A DNA stretch of 9,981 nucleotides from NCBI GenBank assembly GCA_903834675.1, contig CAILKC010000279.1:1-9981 (forward strand), in the 5' to 3' direction. Numbering within the stretch: the stretch's first letter is position 1; every line of letters starts with the position of its first letter. The notes under the pieces are model-generated. The model was not told the DNA's origin. It worked only from the letters and a program-made list of their open reading frames with translations, and ran no database searches. Positions 6,699-9,981 of the stretch are shown piece by piece. The DNA comes from an uncultured Victivallales bacterium. GTDB lineage: Bacteria > Verrucomicrobiota > Lentisphaeria > Oligosphaerales > JAFGRS01. Made by a program: the position numbers and the translations under genes.

Positions 6699-6716
6699 GA
6701 ACTGCGGGATGTGAGG

Positions 6717-6770
6717 ATGCGGGATCACACCAAACTCAGAGCATTCGAGTTGGCCGATGAGATGCACGTT
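6717..6770 (+). pseudogene. N-terminal remnant of a four-helix-bundle (23S IVS-type) protein gene
   Basis: The frame from ATG 6717 reads MRDHTKLRAFELADEM, which looks like the start of the small four-helix-bundle proteins (TIGR02436 type, first noted in 23S rRNA intervening sequences), usually about 115-130 residues. After about 16-18 residues the likeness stops and the frame continues as Arg-rich sequence into brnT. The rest of the gene is missing, so I call it a truncated relic. The exact right end is uncertain. These genes often sit in variable spots of PVC and Bacteroidetes genomes. The likeness is recalled from family sequences and is short, so an alignment is needed to settle it. Confidence 0.45.
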
Positions 6771-6805
6771 CGGTCTCCCAGACGACGACTGAGGAATGAG
6801 CACAG

Positions 6806-7096
6806 ATGGCACTGCTCTTCGAGTGGGACTCCAGGAAGGCGCACGGCAATGCCGCCAAGCATGGTGTTACCTTCGACGAGGCGAGTACAGTATTCCAGGA
6901 CGCAGGGTCGGTGACGATTGGCGATCCGCTGCACTCCGCTGACGAAGATCGGTTCGTGCTGATCGGCCAGTCGCACCGAGGTCGGCTTCTGGTGGTCGCG
7001 CACACCGAGCGAGGAGACCGGATCCGGATCATCACTGCCAGACCAGCAACCCCTGTCGAGAGACGTACCTATGAAGAGAATGCGAAACGACCCTGA
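6806..7096 (+). CDS. brnT: BrnT-family ribonuclease toxin
   Basis: BrnT is a small RelE-like ribonuclease that stops translation under stress and is neutralised by BrnA (type II toxin-antitoxin). The 96-residue product shows the BrnT/DUF497 pattern throughout: FEWDSRKAHGNAAKHGVTFDEA (split at Lys 11), VFQDAG, the DPLHS segment at 40-44, GRLLVVAHTERGDRIRIITAR (59-79) and the closing ERRTYE. Length is normal and nothing is broken. GAGGA lies 10 bases before the ATG. Toxin before antitoxin is the usual brn order. It overlaps brnA by 26 bases, so the two are probably translated together. In known systems BrnA, alone or with BrnT, represses the promoter; I found only a weak GTCT-ccc-AGAC palindrome at 6773-6783 that might serve as operator. 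Confidence 0.92.
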   Translation: MALLFEWDSRKAHGNAAKHGVTFDEASTVFQDAGSVTIGDPLHSADEDRFVLIGQSHRGRLLVVAHTERGDRIRIITARPATPVERRTYEENAKRP

Positions 7097-7304
7097 TCTG
7101 CTGGAGGAATACGACTTCAGCAAGGGGGTTCGAGGGAAATACGCGGAACGGTACGCGGCGGGGACCAATGTGGTTGTCATCGACCCGGACGTGGCCGCGT
7201 ACTTTCCCGATCACGAAGCGGTAAACGATTCTCTGCGCGCGCTCATCGCGATCATCCGGCGGCAAGCTAAGACCGAACCCGTGGCGGCAAAGGAAACGAA
7301 GTGA
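7071..7304 (+). CDS. brnA: BrnA-family antitoxin
   Basis: The 77-residue product matches BrnA-like antitoxins: DPDLLEEYDFSKGVRGKYAERYAAG over about residues 7-31, then NVVVIDPDVAAYFPDHEAVNDSLRALI, the segment that pairs with a ribbon-helix-helix DNA-binding fold. It should bind BrnT and repress its own operon. The start lies inside the end of brnT. Only a weak GAGAG precedes it, which fits coupling to brnT translation. ATG 7080 is a possible inner start. Its stop overlaps the start of the polyamine synthase gene (TGATG at 7302-7306), an unusual join between an antitoxin and a metabolic gene. Confidence 0.88.
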   Translation: MKRMRNDPDLLEEYDFSKGVRGKYAERYAAGTNVVVIDPDVAAYFPDHEAVNDSLRALIAIIRRQAKTEPVAAKETK

Positions 7305-8689
7305 TGAAGAAGAACGTGCTCATCATCGGCGCCGGCGGCGTCGCCCATGTGGCCGCTCACAAAGCGGCCATGCACAACGATCTGCTGGGCGACATCTGCA
7401 TCGCCTCGCGCACGCCGGCCAAGTGCGATGAGATCATCGCCAGTGTGCGGCGCAAGAACCACGTCAAAGACCCGACCAAGAAACTCTACTCTCGCCAGCT
7501 CGACGCGCTCGATATCCCGGCCACAGTCAAGCTCATCCGGGAGACCGGCTCCGAGATCGTCGTCAACCTCGGCAACGCCTTCATCAACATGTCTGTCCTC
7601 GAAGCCTGCCTGGAGACCGGTGCGGTCTACCTGGATACCGCCATCCACGAGGATCCGGACAAGGTGTGCGAGCAGCCGCCGTGGTACGCCAACTACGAGT
7701 GGAAGCGCCGCGACCGCTGCAAAGCCAAAGGCCTGACTGCCATCCTCGGCGTCGGCTTCGATCCGGGCGTGGTCAATGCCTACTGCGCCCTGGCGGTGAA
7801 GCGCTACTTCGACAGCATCGACACCATCGACATCCTGGACGTCAACGCCGGCAGCCACGGCAAGTACTTCGCCACCAACTTCGACCCTGAGATCAACTTC
7901 CGCGAGTTCATCAAGGTCTGGACCTGGATCGATCGGCAGTGGAAGGAGTACCCGACCCATTCGGTGAAGCGCCTGTACGACTTCCCGGTCGCCGGTCCCT
8001 GCCCGATCTACCTGAACGGCCACGACGAACTGCACTCACTCTCGCAGAACATCGACGCCAACAGCATCCGCTTCTGGATGGGGTTCGGCAACCACTACAT
8101 CAACGTCTTCACCGTCCTGCGCACCCTCGGCTTCCTCTCGCATCTGCCGGTGACCCTGACCACGGGCCAGGAGGTGGTGCCGCTGAAGGTCGTCAAGGCG
8201 CTGCTGCCCGACCCCAAGACGCTGGCTCCCGGCTACACCGGCAAGACCTGCATCGGCAACTTCGTCAAGGGCACTAAGGACGGTAAGGCGCGCGAGGTCT
8301 TCATCTACCAGGTCTCCGATCACCACGCCTGCTACGAAGAGGTCGAGTCGCAGGGCATCAGCTACACCGCCGGCGTGCCGCCGGTAGCCGCCGCCATGCT
8401 GGTGGCCCAGGGGGTCTGGGAGCCGCGCACCATGGTGAACGTCGAGGAACTTGACCCCGAGCCCTTCATTGCCATCCTCGACAAGATCGGTCTGCCCACC
8501 GAGGTCAAGGAGATCGAACCCGGCGGCCCGGAGTCGTTTGACGGCACCGTGCGCGACCTGCCGACCGAACTCGCCGCGTCGACCGCCACGGTCACCGTCT
8601 CCGCCGCCAACCCGCTGATCGCCCTAGACAAACAGGCTCAGCCGCCTCAGGACTGGAAGCCGAAGAAGGCCCGCGGTGGTAAGCCGTAA
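7304..8689 (+). CDS. Carboxynorspermidine/carboxyspermidine synthase (saccharopine dehydrogenase family)
   Basis: This enzyme joins aspartate semialdehyde to a diamine (putrescine or diaminopropane) by NADPH-dependent reductive amination. The product is carboxyspermidine or carboxynorspermidine, the substrate of NspC. The 461-residue protein starts with a Rossmann site, VLIIGAGGVAHVAAHKAA (5-22), then IASRTPAKCDEI, LDALD, VVNLGNAFINMSVLEACLE, VYLDTA and GVGFDPGVVNAYCA, all typical of the family. The core ends near residue 401 (ILDKIGLPTEV). The last 60 or so residues are a Pro/Ala/Thr/Lys-rich tail that ordinary members of about 400 residues lack. ATG 7304 has AGGAA 8 bases upstream; the GTG at 7301 is an in-frame alternative. 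It overlaps the brnA stop by one base. Confidence 0.93.
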   Translation: MKKNVLIIGAGGVAHVAAHKAAMHNDLLGDICIASRTPAKCDEIIASVRRKNHVKDPTKKLYSRQLDALDIPATVKLIRETGSEIVVNLGNAFINMSVLEACLETGAVYLDTAIHEDPDKVCEQPPWYANYEWKRRDRCKAKGLTAILGVGFDPGVVNAYCALAVKRYFDSIDTIDILDVNAGSHGKYFATNFDPEINFREFIKVWTWIDRQWKEYPTHSVKRLYDFPVAGPCPIYLNGHDELHSLSQNIDANSIRFWMGFGNHYINVFTVLRTLGFLSHLPVTLTTGQEVVPLKVVKALLPDPKTLAPGYTGKTCIGNFVKGTKDGKAREVFIYQVSDHHACYEEVESQGISYTAGVPPVAAAMLVAQGVWEPRTMVNVEELDPEPFIAILDKIGLPTEVKEIEPGGPESFDGTVRDLPTELAASTATVTVSAANPLIALDKQAQPPQDWKPKKARGGKP

Positions 8690-8719
8690 CGCCCGCGGTT
8701 TTCGCCGAAGGGCTGCACG

Positions 8720-8758
8720 CGCCGGGCCCCAGGGCTCGGCCGAGCCCCCGACCCGGCG
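8720..8758. repeat. Nested GC-rich palindrome after the synthase gene
   Basis: An outer perfect pair CGCCGGG (8720-8726) and CCCGGCG (8752-8758) encloses the perfect 16-bp palindrome GGGCTCGGCCGAGCCC (8732-8747). The stop of the synthase gene lies about 30 bases to the left. No T tract follows, so a classic intrinsic terminator is not supported, though transcription could still be slowed by so strong a stem. A further 6-bp hairpin, CGCCCG-gaa-CGGGCG, lies at 8777-8791. Confidence 0.6.
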
Positions 8759-8794
8759 TGGGGGATACCGCGAACCCGCCCGGAACGGGCGCTG

Positions 8795-8896
8795 GCATCG
8801 CGTACTCCATATCGCACGGCGGTCATGTGGAGTGCGCGTGGCAAGGTCGCCAGCGGCGACCGCGACACCGCTTTGGCTTGGCGACTTTGCCATGCG
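8795..8896. repeat. Three-armed inverted-repeat element
   Basis: The middle segment 8835-8852 can pair with 8879-8896 at 16 of 18 positions. A segment overlapping it (8825-8842) can pair with 8795-8812 at 14 of 18. A third, perfect 7-bp hairpin GGTCGCC-agc-GGCGACC sits at 8845-8861. The three pairings compete for the same bases, so only some can form at once. It is probably one copy of a dispersed stem-loop repeat, since the spacer shows no coding signal; whether it is transcribed cannot be told from the sequence. Confidence 0.5.
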
Positions 8897-9112
8897 TGAC
8901 GGCGTGTGTTCTCCCGCCACCCGATACGGCAGACAGGCCACGGGGTGTTGCGACGCCCAGCCCGGTTTCTTGAAGCCGCAGCTGGCCGTTCCGCGTTCCG
9001 GCTTGCCTATGCCTGGGGGGGCGCTACAGTAACGGGCTCGTTGTCCGGCCTTTACGAAGTGCCTTCCAGCGGCCGTGCGGGTCACGTTGCCGCTGTGAGT
9101 CTGCTATCCGGG

Positions 9113-9141
9113 TGGACTGCGGACGTAGGGTTAAGTATATG
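9113..9141 (+). promoter_or_regulatory. Candidate sigma70-type promoter of rpsD
   Basis: TGGACT (9113-9118, 4 of 6) and TATATG (9136-9141, 4 of 6) are 17 bases apart, in the only AT-rich patch before rpsD. Transcription would start near 9148, with a leader of about 40 bases that contains the AGGAAAGGGA ribosome-binding region. The gene needs its own promoter, because it is not in the usual ribosomal operon here. Confidence 0.4.
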
Positions 9142-9188
9142 GGCACGCCAGAGTCGCTGGCCGGACGGACAGGAAAGGGATCGCAGGC

Positions 9189-9785
9189 ATGAGAACCGGA
9201 CCCAAGCACAAGCTGTGCCGCCGTCTGGGCAGTTGCGTATGGGGCAGCCCCAAGTGCCCCAGCGTCAAGCGCCCCTTCGCGGCCGGACCCCACGGCGGCA
9301 AGCGCCGCAGCAAGCTCTCCACCTACGGCGAACTGCTGATGGAGAAGCAGAAGCTCAAAGCCTTCTACGGACTCACTGAACGCAGCCTGCGGTTCGTCTA
9401 CCTGCGCGCCAAGAAGGCGGTGGGTGCAACGGGTGATAAGCTGTTGCAAGACATCGAGATGCGCCTTTGCAGCGTGGTCTGGCGCAGCGGTCTTGCCCCG
9501 ACCGTATTCGCGGCCAGGCAGGCGGTGACGCACCGGCATGTCCTGGTGGATGGCAAGATCGTGGACCGGCCCAGCTACCGGGTCAAGGCCGGACAAGTTC
9601 TCAACATCAACAGCCAGAAGTCCCCGGCGATTGCCAGCATCTCCAAGTCGACCGACATCGTGCCGCCACCCTATCTCGAAATCGATCGCGAAGCCTGCCG
9701 CGTGACGGTGGCCCGCGAGCCGCTGGTGGAAGAAATCCACTGCAACGTCCAGATCATGCGCGTCGTTGAGTACTACGCGCGCTGA
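9189..9785 (+). CDS. rpsD: 30S ribosomal protein S4
   Basis: S4 binds 16S rRNA early in assembly of the small subunit. The 198-residue product has the S4 N-terminal region (TGPKHKLCRRLG), PFAAGPHG at 30-36, STYGELLMEKQKLKAFYG (44-61), and the S4 RNA-binding domain at about 91-140 (MRLCSVVWRSGLAPTVFAAR, VTHRHVLVDGKIVDRPSYRVKAG). The layout without the usual N-terminal insert resembles chlamydial and verrucomicrobial S4. Unusually, His 7, Cys 10, Cys 16 and Cys 23 could form a metal site. The first residues are short: MRTGPK where most have MGRY-GPK. AGGAAAGGGA lies about 8 bases before the ATG. It stands alone, not beside rpsK or rpoA, and has a candidate promoter and terminator of its own. 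Confidence 0.96.
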   Translation: MRTGPKHKLCRRLGSCVWGSPKCPSVKRPFAAGPHGGKRRSKLSTYGELLMEKQKLKAFYGLTERSLRFVYLRAKKAVGATGDKLLQDIEMRLCSVVWRSGLAPTVFAARQAVTHRHVLVDGKIVDRPSYRVKAGQVLNINSQKSPAIASISKSTDIVPPPYLEIDREACRVTVAREPLVEEIHCNVQIMRVVEYYAR

Positions 9786-9809
9786 TCTGAGTCTCTGGTT
9801 TACGACGTC

Positions 9810-9860
9810 AACGCACCGGCGCCGGGCGCTTCTGCCGCCCCCGCCGGTGCGTTACTTTTT
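9810..9860 (+). terminator. Intrinsic terminator of rpsD
   Basis: AACGCACCGGCG (9810-9821) and CGCCGGTGCGTT (9842-9853) form a perfect 12-bp stem. Inside it a second 5-bp stem, GGGCG (9824-9828) and CGCCC (9836-9840), extends the hairpin. ACTTTTT follows directly at 9854-9860. It lies 25 bases after the rpsD stop. This is the one clear intrinsic terminator in the window. Confidence 0.88.
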
Positions 9861-9886
9861 GACCTGTGCAATAAGGATGTCCGCCT

Positions 9887-9970
9887 GGAGCGCTGAAGGC
9901 GCGCGGCCATACCAGCCCAGGGCAACGCCCTGGGAATAGAATAGTTATGGGTTTGAGCCCTGTAGGGGCG
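9887..9970 (+). repeat. Three-hairpin dispersed element, copy B
   Basis: This is the second copy of the element at 5072-5157, in the same orientation. The middle stem CCCAGGGC-aac-GCCCTGGG (9916-9934) is identical apart from one loop base. The first stem (9890-9902) and the third (GCCCT-gta-GGGGC, 9957-9969) have changes that keep pairing as G-U wobbles. The copy lies just past the rpsD terminator; the sequence right of it is cut by the window end. Confidence 0.7.
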
Positions 9971-9981
9971 AGCTATCTGCC

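Larger units (their letters stand above)
8690..9120. other. Gene-free spacer with dense stem-loops
   Basis: No coding region is supported. Frames exist on both strands, but they follow repeats and lack family features or good starts. The left half (8720-8896) is packed with inverted repeats, listed separately. From about 8900 to 9110 I see no gene, tRNA or clear structure. Confidence 0.55.

Noticed and set aside
7211..8035. Minus-strand 274-residue open frame opposite the synthase gene
   Set aside because: It is antisense to a gene with clear family motifs; high GC in third codon positions leaves the opposite frame open.
8720..8758. Terminator of the nspC-synthase cluster
   Set aside because: The stem is strong, but no run of T follows; it is listed as a palindrome only.
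8624..9085. Minus-strand 153-residue open frame and its plus-strand counterparts at 8676-9032 and 8906-9379
   Set aside because: They overlap the synthase end, the stem-loop region or rpsD, have no family likeness and no convincing ribosome-binding site. They look like GC-rich shadow frames.

Overview
The window looks like a high-GC chromosome segment from the PVC superphylum (Verrucomicrobia/Kiritimatiellota/Lentisphaerae type). The reasons are the ribosomal protein S4 variant, which resembles the chlamydial/verrucomicrobial form in having no insert in its N-terminal region, the spacers crowded with short GC-rich stem-loop repeats, and a relic of a four-helix-bundle gene. The phylum is an inference from sequence style, not a placement.

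Layout. Positions 1-405 hold no gene, only repeats: a long GC-rich hairpin, an 8-bp tandem array and one copy of a 46-bp dispersed repeat. Positions 406-4776 on the minus strand form one tight operon, read leftwards: a DUF4136 lipoprotein, an MlaE-type permease with an N-terminal STAS domain, an MlaF-type ATPase, a long single-MCE-domain protein with PqiB-like features, and a PqiC-like auxiliary lipoprotein. Together the last four make a lipid ABC transporter spanning inner membrane, periplasm and outer membrane. A candidate promoter lies at 4887-4915.

Positions 4916-5514 are a divergent, repeat-rich spacer with a three-hairpin element, a 3.8-copy array of a 34-bp hairpin unit and a second 46-bp repeat. 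On the plus strand follow nspC (carboxynorspermidine decarboxylase), a short spacer with an octamer array and a broken four-helix-bundle gene, a BrnT/BrnA toxin-antitoxin pair, and carboxynorspermidine/carboxyspermidine synthase. The two enzymes make spermidine (or norspermidine) from aspartate semialdehyde and a diamine without S-adenosylmethionine. The toxin-antitoxin pair sits between them, and the antitoxin stop codon overlaps the synthase start.

Positions 8690-9188 carry no gene I can support but are dense in hairpins, some with arms that compete for the same partner. A stand-alone rpsD follows with its own candidate promoter and a strong intrinsic terminator. The window ends in a second copy of the three-hairpin element. 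I found no tRNA, rRNA, CRISPR array, complete insertion sequence or phage gene. The most interesting material is the set of interspersed repeats and the toxin-antitoxin pair inside the polyamine cluster.
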